From a virus, in the IMG/VR virus record IMGVR_UViG_3300034082_001764, positions 1-60,293 of that record: a DNA stretch of 60,293 nucleotides; one strand, written 5' to 3'. This document shows positions 41,413-49,279 of the stretch, in pieces. The position numbers and the translations under genes are program-made. The notes beneath the pieces were generated by a model. It did no database searches and was not told the origin of the DNA. It saw only the letters and a program-made list of their open reading frames with translations. The stretch's first letter is position 1. Each line of letters begins with the position of its first letter.

Positions 41413-42647
41413 GTTTCAATCCTTTTCACATGATACTTAGCTTCACTAACGCTGTCGCGATATCTATTTCCACCACGATACCATTTAGTAGCCTTGCATC
41501 CAGGCCCAGCTTCGGCTATGGTGCCAGCAGTTTCCATTATGTCGATTGTACGGTCAATTGTGCCGTTGTTCCAGTCACTAATAAGACCCATATTGTGATG
41601 AGGATCTGCTAGCAAGTTGTCAAGTTTGGTGCATGCATCATCTATGCTCCAAGGAATGTAGAGTCGGTTGGGATCGTTTGCAAAAGTCTCGGGGAAACTA
41701 CGATATGCAGGATACAGTACATTACATCCTAATGTATCCGCTTCACTAACTGTGTTACTAACCCAATCTTGAAGGGCACAATTAAACAGCACACGAGTAT
41801 CATTAAGCAGATTATAGTAATCATTTTTCTTTAGGTTTTCGTAGATTTTGAGTTTGCCCTGAGCTTCTAACTGCCTAGCACGTTTGACATACTTGGGATT
41901 ATTACTACGTAGTGGTCCGCCCTGGAAGATAGCAAACTCTATTTGTGTCTGATACCCTTGGGCAAGGTACATCTCAATCAAGTCCATGTAAAAATCAGGT
42001 TGTTTCTCTTGATCAAATCTTGCGGCAAATCCCACACGCATTGTTCGTTGATCAAATGGTCGGATGTTTCCTGCACCACCAACACGCTCTAACACTTCTT
42101 CCTTGCCAAATGCTAGGCCACTAATATTATATATAGGAGCACGCCATCCAGCAATGCGCATATGAGCAACCATCTCTTCGTTTGTTGCGAGAACCCCATC
42201 CACGAACTCATTAACCATTTGTTCGTAAAGTCCCATCCATTTTGCCATACCCCATACATGTACGAAGTCATCAGGATCAATGGACTGAGCAAGACACCTA
42301 ACAAAAACACGGGGACGCTGACTAGCAGGGATCTGATCAAATATGTAAGGAAGGGATTCAATGCCGGGTTGAAACATGTCTTCAAAGTAGATAACATCTT
42401 CATTTGTAACTTCTCCATTCTTCATCAATTGAACCAAGTTCATAATTTGACTCATGCCAAAATAACTGCGGCCATGTGCGTCCAGCACTTGCCCCACACT
42501 GATTGCTTTTGTATTGTCTAGTGTAGTGCCTGGTACATATACCACATCAAGGCCGCGCTGATCAAATACTCGGCGATTCCATTCAGTTAGTTGTAGTGTG
42601 TACCGGGCTTCGTAACTTTCAAGCCCCATGTAATATAGTTTTCTCAT
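41409..42647 (-). CDS. Glycosyltransferase group 1-like protein
   Basis: This 412-residue protein has RTMRVGFAARFDQEKQPDFYMDLIEMYL, then a YNLLNDTRVLFNCALQDWVSNTVSEADTLGCNVLYPAYRSFPE segment with the E-x7-E-like site of GT4/GT-B enzymes. It is expected to transfer a sugar to the phage's target. The ATG at 42647 follows CCAAGGTACAACA; residues before it in frame overlap the SGNH gene. Coupled by ATGA to the dehydratase. Confidence 0.8.
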   Translation of the reverse strand: MRKLYYMGLESYEARYTLQLTEWNRRVFDQRGLDVVYVPGTTLDNTKAISVGQVLDAHGRSYFGMSQIMNLVQLMKNGEVTNEDVIYFEDMFQPGIESLPYIFDQIPASQRPRVFVRCLAQSIDPDDFVHVWGMAKWMGLYEQMVNEFVDGVLATNEEMVAHMRIAGWRAPIYNISGLAFGKEEVLERVGGAGNIRPFDQRTMRVGFAARFDQEKQPDFYMDLIEMYLAQGYQTQIEFAIFQGGPLRSNNPKYVKRARQLEAQGKLKIYENLKKNDYYNLLNDTRVLFNCALQDWVSNTVSEADTLGCNVLYPAYRSFPETFANDPNRLYIPWSIDDACTKLDNLLADPHHNMGLISDWNNGTIDRTIDIMETAGTIAEAGPGCKATKWYRGGNRYRDSVSEAKYHVKRIET

Positions 42648-42675
42648 TGTTGTACCTTGGTAGTTTATTTGTGTA

Positions 42676-43398
42676 TTATACACGATTGAGTATGTGATTA
42701 GCAAACACTTGATGTCCTAATCTACTGGGGTGAAAATCACCGTGTGCGGGTCCAAACAGATTGGTCTCTAGCATTTCTTGCAATCCCAGAAAATGTTGAT
42801 CGCTGTAGTCAGAAATTTGTCTGCAAAGATCATAACGGTTGTGTTGTTTGGCAGTGGAGAAAAAGTTTGGATCAATTCTCAAGGGAATGATGCTGGGCAC
42901 GTGTCGTTGGTCTAACAACTGTATCCAACTTGTGCAAACTGGAACTAGTTTGGTAAAACTTGGCAAAATTCCAGTATGTAAATCAGTAACACCGCCCGAC
43001 AACCAAATGTCTGTGTCAAACTGCTGTGCAATACCATCAAGCTTGATGTAAAACAGTTCAATCAGTTGTTCGTACAAATGAAACAAACTTGTTGACTGCG
43101 AGTAAACGCTGTCTAGATCAATATCGTATCGTTCATGCAGTAACGGACGAAATGCGTCGGTCTGCAAGACTAATATTTTAAGTTCAGAATCATCTACTCG
43201 TGTGTCCAAGTAGTTCCAAAGAGCATAGCAAGTCTGCCAGTGACTGCTATACCCCCTGCTTAGATTCACAACCTTGAAATGTTTGCCAAGGTACTCTTCC
43301 ATGCCAGGATGATTGAGCACCAGTTGGTGGTCGCCGTTGTGGTCCCATTCACCGCAACCCCAACTGTCGCCTACAATTAGCAACGTTGGTTGTGTCAT
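42676..43398 (-). CDS. SGNH/GDSL-like hydrolase family protein
   Basis: This 240-residue protein has LLIVGDSWGCGEWDHNG (GDS at residues 10-12), a WLSGGVTDLH segment that may hold block III, and HGDFHPSRLGHQVFANHIL, a classical D-x-x-H end. It sits at the 5' end of the glycan cluster, so a sugar O-acetyl esterase or acyl-modifying role is plausible. Confidence 0.78.
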   Translation of the reverse strand: MTQPTLLIVGDSWGCGEWDHNGDHQLVLNHPGMEEYLGKHFKVVNLSRGYSSHWQTCYALWNYLDTRVDDSELKILVLQTDAFRPLLHERYDIDLDSVYSQSTSLFHLYEQLIELFYIKLDGIAQQFDTDIWLSGGVTDLHTGILPSFTKLVPVCTSWIQLLDQRHVPSIIPLRIDPNFFSTAKQHNRYDLCRQISDYSDQHFLGLQEMLETNLFGPAHGDFHPSRLGHQVFANHILNRV

Positions 43399-43399
43399 T

Positions 43400-43606
43400 T
43401 CAACGACGTCTATCTACGATCCACATGTCTTTGGCAAATTTGCCTTGTGCGAATTTGCTGTACTGCTGGTAAGCATAGCTTTTCCAGTTGTACAAATCGC
43501 TTTCGTTAAACCGATATCCAAAATCTTGACAGAACTCGCAGTAACGTTCGAGATCCTCAAAAATAGTGTGTACTTTTGGATTGGGGGTAAATGTCATCTT
43601 GGCCAT
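43400..43606 (-). CDS. Small conserved phage protein
   Basis: This 68-residue protein contains NPKVHTIFEDLERYCEFCQDFGYRFNESDLYNW followed by YQQYSKFAQGK, a pattern I recognise from T4-like phages near que/dpdA-type genes. Function is unknown. The ATG at 43606 was chosen since the longer frame overlaps the upstream gene; it is one base from the SGNH start. Confidence 0.78.
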   Translation of the reverse strand: MAKMTFTPNPKVHTIFEDLERYCEFCQDFGYRFNESDLYNWKSYAYQQYSKFAQGKFAKDMWIVDRRR

Positions 43607-43619
43607 TTGATTTGCCTTA

Positions 43620-44063
43620 TTAAATTTTAACTGAGAGGTTGGCTTGTTGGGTTTCATACTTGATTAAAGCTCCGTTCTCACCGTCTTCGGAAACTTCAAT
43701 CCATATGGCACGGTCGGGATATCGACTTGCTATATGTATATATAGGTCATCTGCCATCATCTCGCAACTTTTAAAGTCTAGAGTGAGCACAGCATCTTTG
43801 TAAAGATTTTCCAACCAGCGTTTGAACTGGATGAACTCGATATCTCGATCGTTGTGTAAAACATCAATCCAGACTTGGAAGTGAAAGATATGTCTATGTG
43901 GGTATCCAAGAAAACTTACATCATACTCATCTCCAGTGGCAAGGGTAGGGTCAGTTAATGCAGCCGGATATTTGTGAATCCCTTCTTTTCGAAAGGTAAC
44001 CCAAATTTTACGTTCGGCCTTGAGTTTGATACGTTCTGCTTGTTCTCTGAGTGCTTGGTTCAT
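43620..44063 (-). CDS. Pterin-synthase-fold-like phage protein (QueD paralogue?)
   Basis: This 147-residue protein contains YPHRHIFHFQVWIDV, IEFIQFKRWLENLY, DFKSCEMMADDLYIHIA and AIWIEVSEDGENGA. The order (H-x-H strand, D/E-F helix, helix ending in Leu/Tyr, E-V-x-E strand) parallels 6-pyruvoyltetrahydropterin synthases, but the catalytic Cys/His arrangement is incomplete. It may be a divergent QueD-like protein or a non-catalytic subunit. The same gene type occurs in many T4-like cyanophages. It is in the dpdA neighbourhood. Confidence 0.6.
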   Translation of the reverse strand: MNQALREQAERIKLKAERKIWVTFRKEGIHKYPAALTDPTLATGDEYDVSFLGYPHRHIFHFQVWIDVLHNDRDIEFIQFKRWLENLYKDAVLTLDFKSCEMMADDLYIHIASRYPDRAIWIEVSEDGENGALIKYETQQANLSVKI

Positions 44064-44103
44064 ATTTGATAGGTATTAAAAATTTGTAAATACATGATAC
44101 TTA

Positions 44104-44640
44104 TTATGCAAGTGGGTCGTCCTTGGTATATTCATTCCACTTAGTAAACACTGATCGACGCATTAGTGCGTGTACGCTGTGACACCAGACACCAGGGTTG
44201 GTAGCATCAAAGTCTTTGTCGTCTAGCTTGATTGTAGCATTATATCCTAGCTGTTGTATATAGGGCAATTTGACCGAAATCATGGGAATGAAGTTGTTGT
44301 TCTCGCACAATCCAGATTCTAACAATCCCTCTACACAACTAGAATCAATATCCAATGTGCATACATAACCTTTATCCAAGAATGACTTGATCATGTTCTC
44401 CCAGTCTAGCCAACCACGAGCATTGGTGTCGTATTTGGGAAAACTCATGTTGGCACCAAAATAAATGTGTTCAACGTGTTTGGATTTGTCTTCATATGAA
44501 GCAAAGTCGTCAAGCCAATCTTGTATTTCTTCAACAGGCTGAACTCCTACCACAAACAAAGTCTGTTTGTTAAATGCTGGAGTTTTCTCAATTTCGATCC
44601 CAGTAAAAAATCTCACACCGTCATGGTTTTCTCTAATCAT
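44104..44640 (-). CDS. Conserved phage hypothetical protein
   Basis: This 178-residue protein begins MIRENHDGVRFFTGIEIEKTPAFNKQTLFVVGVQP and contains HIYFGANMSFP, TLDIDSSCVEGLLESGL and NATIKLDDKDFDATNPGVWCH. I recognise it as a conserved companion of the preceding type of gene in T4-like cyanophages; no activity is known. The linked position suggests a shared pathway, perhaps deazaguanine handling. Confidence 0.72.
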   Translation of the reverse strand: MIRENHDGVRFFTGIEIEKTPAFNKQTLFVVGVQPVEEIQDWLDDFASYEDKSKHVEHIYFGANMSFPKYDTNARGWLDWENMIKSFLDKGYVCTLDIDSSCVEGLLESGLCENNNFIPMISVKLPYIQQLGYNATIKLDDKDFDATNPGVWCHSVHALMRRSVFTKWNEYTKDDPLA

Positions 44641-44648
44641 TCTGGTCC

Positions 44649-45398
44649 TTACGGGTTAATAATTTTTGCCCATATGCTAGATCGATCAATGTCATATGGT
44701 ATCCAGTTTTGATTATACATTCTTTTTGTTAATACGTCAAGCCATTCTGGATCAACGTTGATTTGCAAGGTGGGCAAAAGCATTTGCTTTATCCATTCCA
44801 AGTGAACAATTGGATGCGGCTGCACTTCTTTGGTAAGGAATTTGGCCAATTCCGGTGACTGGGAGAACGAAGTCATGTCGGGGTGCAGTTGACAGAGAGC
44901 CTGTTGCGAATCAGTGAGAAACCGAAATCTATAACTGCTAAACATGTAATTTTGTGTGTGCTTGAGCAATTGATTTGCAGTCCAAATGTAGTTAAACGTT
45001 CTTAACTGAGCCTGCTCAACTTGCACGTACTCTGCGTGATATTTTTGTATTTGCGGCAGTTGACTTGCACTTGATAACCACCAGGTGTTACCATCTGTGG
45101 TTTGAAAATTCTTGGAATATGCTGGGTCCTGTTGAATAACTGGATCCCAGGAAGAGTCTTGAATAAGTTTATCAAATCTGGTTGTGCCGGCCCATTGTGC
45201 AACATAAATGGCGGTTGGGTTTTGAATTAATTTATTTACTAAATTACTGAATATAAATTCATTACCAGCACCAATGCCAGAACAATTTACAATTTGATAA
45301 TCGGGCAACAGAGCCGCTAGTATTTGCGGCCATTCAGGCCAGATATGCCCATGGGCAAACCCATCACCAAAAGTGTAAATTGTATTACTGGAACTCAT
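44649..45398 (-). CDS. SGNH-like protein with altered nucleophile motif
   Basis: This 249-residue protein has the family layout, but block I reads TFGDGFAHG: the nucleophile Ser of GDS is Gly. GIGAGNEFIFSNL matches block II and HPIVHLEW sits where the catalytic His is expected. The loss of the Ser suggests it may be inactive or use another residue. It overlaps the next gene at its 5' end. Confidence 0.65.
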   Translation of the reverse strand: MSSSNTIYTFGDGFAHGHIWPEWPQILAALLPDYQIVNCSGIGAGNEFIFSNLVNKLIQNPTAIYVAQWAGTTRFDKLIQDSSWDPVIQQDPAYSKNFQTTDGNTWWLSSASQLPQIQKYHAEYVQVEQAQLRTFNYIWTANQLLKHTQNYMFSSYRFRFLTDSQQALCQLHPDMTSFSQSPELAKFLTKEVQPHPIVHLEWIKQMLLPTLQINVDPEWLDVLTKRMYNQNWIPYDIDRSSIWAKIINP

Positions 45399-46080
45399 AT
45401 GCCTGCTGGGTGCTGATCTCGTACTCGGCCTGCATAAAGAATTCGTATTCTTTGGTGCTGGTAAAATTGGTTAAAAAACTATTGTGTTCTAGCCACTGGT
45501 CAACTTTGGTCAAATCACAGTTGCCGGCTAGATGACGGCATAGTCTTGTGAACCTGGGAGTTTTTTCCACAATGTCGCTAAACTCTAGATTGAAAGCATT
45601 AGAATAATTGCACTGGTAAAATGGCAATAGATAACTTTTTGCTGTGGATCTCATTTTGTCATCATGCTGTGCCCGAGACAATTGCGCCCATCTCTGTGCA
45701 AAATATAAATTGTACACACGAATCCATCTATAGAGTTTGCTTTTTATAGAAGCAGTTGTGATAGATAATATTGACTCAAACATGGCTTGATCCAATAACT
45801 TGGGATGGCAGTGCGTGCCTTGCCAGGGCAGCAAACTATCTCGGCCAAGCAATGCTTGGTATTTTTTATTGAACGCCTCCACAGAGTATTCATCAAACAC
45901 ATCATCGCTGTCACCAATGAATAGTTCGTGCTCGCCATGACCCAACAACGTTGCGGATGTTATGTTGGTGTTGGGCTGATTGTTGAGTATATTACAAACC
46001 AGCCCGCCGGCAGCATAGTGTGGATAGCACACAAGATTCACGTCAAACACTGCCTTCCAGTTGATCAAGCAATCCTTCAT
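45385..46080 (-). CDS. Phage hypothetical protein with glycine-rich N-terminal loop
   Basis: This 231-residue protein starts with a strand-loop (VNLVCYPHYAAGGLVCNIL) that resembles the start of the proteins at 29914 and 57798. Later IEKTPRF-type and DLTKVDQWLEHN segments are helical. The ATG at 46080, inside the end of the DpdA-like gene, gives this family-like start and is preferred over a longer frame. A sulfotransferase-like fold is possible but unproven. Confidence 0.62.
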   Translation of the reverse strand: MKDCLINWKAVFDVNLVCYPHYAAGGLVCNILNNQPNTNITSATLLGHGEHELFIGDSDDVFDEYSVEAFNKKYQALLGRDSLLPWQGTHCHPKLLDQAMFESILSITTASIKSKLYRWIRVYNLYFAQRWAQLSRAQHDDKMRSTAKSYLLPFYQCNYSNAFNLEFSDIVEKTPRFTRLCRHLAGNCDLTKVDQWLEHNSFLTNFTSTKEYEFFMQAEYEISTQQAYEFQ

Positions 46081-47569
46081 CAAGTGATTCTTCTGCGTCA
46101 ACCTCGGCAGTGGATCCAGTGTCAAACAAGTTGTTAAACATACTGAGTGAGTTAAATGCTCGTTTGCCAGTGTACCCACGTGTGCCAATCACTCGTTCCC
46201 AAATGCTGGCATGATCATCAATAATCTGCAGACTCTTTTGTCTGTCGCGAGCAGCAAACACACGTTCAATCACACTTCTAAAGTCATACCATTTGTCATG
46301 TGGATGCATCAACATGCCAGGACCCTGACCTGAATCGTACACTCGATTGGCACGTTGCACAGCTTCAATGTGAGTCCACACGTTGTGACCCATAAGCAAT
46401 GCATAACTGAAACTATCCCAACTGGTTTTGCCTTCTTTGCCAATCTTGTTCAAGTCACCTGGTTTGTAGACACAGATATCTGAAACTTTCAACCGACTGG
46501 AAATGGGACTGTCTTCAAAATTATTATGTATCTTGTCTTGTCTTACTGCATCACCGAACAATCGATTATCCAGCGAGTACTTTTTGTCATCCACAGTGGA
46601 ACTCATGCGATAACTCCACTTGTCACGATTCTCGGTCACAATACTGTGATACAATTGTCCATTGGCAGTGGCCAGGAAAGGACTAGCACAATCAAAGCTG
46701 ATGGTAAAATTGGGATTATGATAATGTCTAACAGCACGTTGGATGTCAGTTAGCAACACCGCCCATTCCAATTTACTAGTTCCCAAAAAGTGCATCCAGT
46801 CATGTTGACCTTTTTCCAACAAGCCATCGTGTATCAATGACACCAGCCGACGAAGCACAAGATGAACATCGCACATGTTCTGACCACCCATGCCCCAACC
46901 GTCAAATGGTCGCTGATGTTTGTCAGCGTTGCAATAGTCTTTCATAACCTCGTACCAGTTGTCGGCATCGGCATGATTGGCTCCTTGCAATACATTTAGA
47001 ATCTTAACATTGCCATGACGGTTTGCCATCCAGTATTCATTATTGTATTTGGTTGCCTTGACTGCATCATCATAACTGTAGATACCTGCCGCAGCCGCCC
47101 ATTCTGGATTGGTACATGTCCATGTGGGTATATCCATGGTCATTCCATATGTGGCAATACCACACTGCCACTCCAACACTGCTCTGCGCTTTTTCTCAGC
47201 TTCTTTGTCAGTGGGGTCAGCCCAACGGCCGGGCCAGACACCTTTGGCAATTTGGAACCCACCCGAATCGGCAATCATAAAACTGTTGGGGTCACGATTG
47301 CGAATCATGTCCTCTTTGGGATTATGTTTTGTAAGATCTAAGTTGGCATGTCCTGCACTGTACAAACTCCACTTGTAAGGAAACAGCCCTTTTTGTGGAT
47401 TAAGCCAATTCAGTTGTTCCATGTCGGGAATGCCTTGTGGCATCCTGGTTGGAGGAATATATGGGTCAAATCTTTGTTTGCCTATATATGTGGAATAAAA
47501 GCTCGACACCGCAGGTAAAAACACTGCGTAGTCTTTTTGAGCTGCGGTTAGATCGTGTTGTTCAATCAC
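46043..47569 (-). CDS. dpdA: DpdA-like DNA transglycosylase (TGT superfamily)
   Basis: This 508-residue protein belongs to the tRNA-guanine transglycosylase superfamily, in the phage DpdA branch that exchanges guanine in DNA for a 7-deazaguanine. DSGGFQ (101-106) supplies the catalytic general acid/base Asp, TMDIP (144-148) and WGMGGQ (225-230) bind the base, HFLGTS (260-265) and SFDCASP (291-297) hold the nucleophile Asp293. With folE, queD and queE nearby this strongly suggests modified phage DNA that resists host restriction. It precedes the clamp gene by overlap of four bases. Confidence 0.88.
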   Translation of the reverse strand: MIEQHDLTAAQKDYAVFLPAVSSFYSTYIGKQRFDPYIPPTRMPQGIPDMEQLNWLNPQKGLFPYKWSLYSAGHANLDLTKHNPKEDMIRNRDPNSFMIADSGGFQIAKGVWPGRWADPTDKEAEKKRRAVLEWQCGIATYGMTMDIPTWTCTNPEWAAAAGIYSYDDAVKATKYNNEYWMANRHGNVKILNVLQGANHADADNWYEVMKDYCNADKHQRPFDGWGMGGQNMCDVHLVLRRLVSLIHDGLLEKGQHDWMHFLGTSKLEWAVLLTDIQRAVRHYHNPNFTISFDCASPFLATANGQLYHSIVTENRDKWSYRMSSTVDDKKYSLDNRLFGDAVRQDKIHNNFEDSPISSRLKVSDICVYKPGDLNKIGKEGKTSWDSFSYALLMGHNVWTHIEAVQRANRVYDSGQGPGMLMHPHDKWYDFRSVIERVFAARDRQKSLQIIDDHASIWERVIGTRGYTGKRAFNSLSMFNNLFDTGSTAEVDAEESLDEGLLDQLEGSV

Positions 47570-48297
47570 TTGCTTTGTGCAGGTAAAGTGTATGTGTATT
47601 CGGCTAGTCCTGAATCCACTGTGATTTGCATAGCACCATCTTCGGCAATGCGCATAACCTTGTCGCCAACTAGATCAAGTATGCTGATTACTTGCTTAAC
47701 TGGCCAAGCCCACACATGCTTGAGCGTGCCAGAAACGCCTGGGTGAAACACAAACTCCCCAGCGTGTGTGCTGTGGTCTCCAAAGTTAAACTTTAGATTG
47801 CCAGATTCCACTCGAACTTTGAAATTGGGTTCTTCGGCATTGGCCTGCGCCTGCATCTTGAGTCGCTGAATACTGGCATTGGTCGGCTCAAATTCAATGT
47901 TCCAATTAACACCTCGCATCACAGCAGTTTTGAGTTTCTCTGCAACCACTTCCGATGTCATGAATCGGAAATCGTTTTTAAAGTCACCAACCTTGTTCTC
48001 AAATTGCAATCCCACCGGAACATCAACTCCGTTACGGCTCTGGCGAGTAACACTGATGTTGGCATTCTCTCGATACTCTTGAATGTTCAAAAGAATTTTT
48101 AATTTATCCAAGTTTGGCATACCAAACATACCAACAAAGTCACCAACTGGCACATGGTACTTGGCCTGAAGCACAACTGACCGGTCTTCGGCCATGCCAT
48201 CTACTTCGGTAGTATCGGCTGTGCCAGTGACTTTGATAAGTCCAATGCAACCCAGGTCGTGTGTGTGACCTACTAAATCTAACAAATGATCTCTCAT
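47566..48297 (-). CDS. Sliding clamp (T4 gp45-like)
   Basis: This 243-residue protein resembles the trimeric DNA clamp that tethers polymerase and, in T4-like phages, activates late transcription. MPNLDKLKILLN (about 75-86), FRFMTSEVVAEKL, and a C-terminal VWAWPVKQVISILDLVGDKVMRIAEDGAMQI are typical of the T4/cyanophage gp45 type. The ATG at 48297 follows CAGGAGAAAAAT. Late promoters seen elsewhere (TATAAATA) fit clamp-dependent transcription. Confidence 0.85.
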   Translation of the reverse strand: MRDHLLDLVGHTHDLGCIGLIKVTGTADTTEVDGMAEDRSVVLQAKYHVPVGDFVGMFGMPNLDKLKILLNIQEYRENANISVTRQSRNGVDVPVGLQFENKVGDFKNDFRFMTSEVVAEKLKTAVMRGVNWNIEFEPTNASIQRLKMQAQANAEEPNFKVRVESGNLKFNFGDHSTHAGEFVFHPGVSGTLKHVWAWPVKQVISILDLVGDKVMRIAEDGAMQITVDSGLAEYTYTLPAQSK

Positions 48298-48334
48298 ATT
48301 TTTCTCCTGTAATGAGTATAGTATATAGGCAATT

Positions 48335-49279
48335 TCAATTACTAGCAACGATTTTGGCTAGAGCTTGACCACCTTTGATGCTGGTTAATTGACCTGGCTT
48401 GTGTAATTCAATCCAGGTAACTGCCGCATCAATATCGTATCTGTGGGCAACTACAAATCCCAGAGTATTAATTATGTTCATAACACGAGACTCGGGGGTA
48501 TAACAAGCAAAACTTCGCTCGGCTAGATCTACCCCGGCTGCCCGGTCACAGTTGTTGAAGGTCATTGCCAGGCAGCCACCGGGCCGCAACTTGGTAAACA
48601 ATGTGGACAGGTATTGCGCTATCAATTCAATGGGCTTGAAATTAAAATAGTTATATACCAGCATAAACCCAATTTGGTTATCAGGCAACTCATGCAACAT
48701 GCTTTCTCGTTCGTTATACTCGTCCACTAGATATCGTCTTAGCCGTCTAGTGTATTCGTTTACAAATCTTGAAGTTGCTGGCGCCATTAGATCAAAATTT
48801 TGATCCACTAGGTACAATGGATCCAGTGCAACCAAGTGTGTTATCCAGTCGTCTAGGCCAGGCCTGATGATCAAGCCAGGGTAACGCCAATCAGTATACT
48901 TGAAAATCCTTGCCAATATGAAATCAGTTGCTTCTTGAGTCAGCACAAGTCGTCGATTCAAAATCCATTCCACACTGTCATTGCGCATTTCCCTGTCGTG
49001 CAAAAACGTACTATTTGTATAGTAGTCCCCTTCCTGTAGGTCAATACGTGCTTGAACAGCAGACCGTACTGATTCAACTGTGGATTTGAAACAATCAATC
49101 TCGTTTAGCACACTAGCAAAATTTCTACTCAACTGATTTGTCAACTCAGGAAATTGCAATTCATGTGAGTTCACACTATGCATTATTGGCGCAAGTTGCT
49201 GAGTTTGAGCGATTGTTGCTGACTCGGAATCCCACGAGTCAAGATGATTCACATAGGATACCAACTGACTGAGTTTCAT
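48335..49279 (-). CDS. Putative SAM-dependent methyltransferase
   Basis: This 314-residue protein has a helical N-terminal half and, from residue 140, a Rossmann-like methyltransferase pattern: THLVALDPLYLVDQNFDL (SAM ribose Asp region), ELPDNQIGFMLVYNYFNFKPIEL and LRPGGCLAMTFNNCD (the post-core LxPGG turn). The first glycine-rich loop is weak. It is a recurrent neighbour of polymerase genes in T4-like phages. Overlaps the polymerase gene by ATGA. Confidence 0.62.
   Translation of the reverse strand: MKLSQLVSYVNHLDSWDSESATIAQTQQLAPIMHSVNSHELQFPELTNQLSRNFASVLNEIDCFKSTVESVRSAVQARIDLQEGDYYTNSTFLHDREMRNDSVEWILNRRLVLTQEATDFILARIFKYTDWRYPGLIIRPGLDDWITHLVALDPLYLVDQNFDLMAPATSRFVNEYTRRLRRYLVDEYNERESMLHELPDNQIGFMLVYNYFNFKPIELIAQYLSTLFTKLRPGGCLAMTFNNCDRAAGVDLAERSFACYTPESRVMNIINTLGFVVAHRYDIDAAVTWIELHKPGQLTSIKGGQALAKIVASN

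Noticed and set aside
42660-42695. Sigma70 promoter upstream of the glycosyltransferase at 42647
   Set aside because: A TATAAT occurs (about 42672-42677) but there is no acceptable -35 at 16-18 bases.
43620-44063. Calling the pterin-synthase-like gene a second active QueD
   Set aside because: The motif order fits the fold, but a complete catalytic Cys/His/Asp set could not be assigned, so only fold-likeness is claimed.
48300-48340. Promoter directly before the clamp gene
   Set aside because: TTGAAA and TATACT occur, but only 12 bases apart; no late box is visible.
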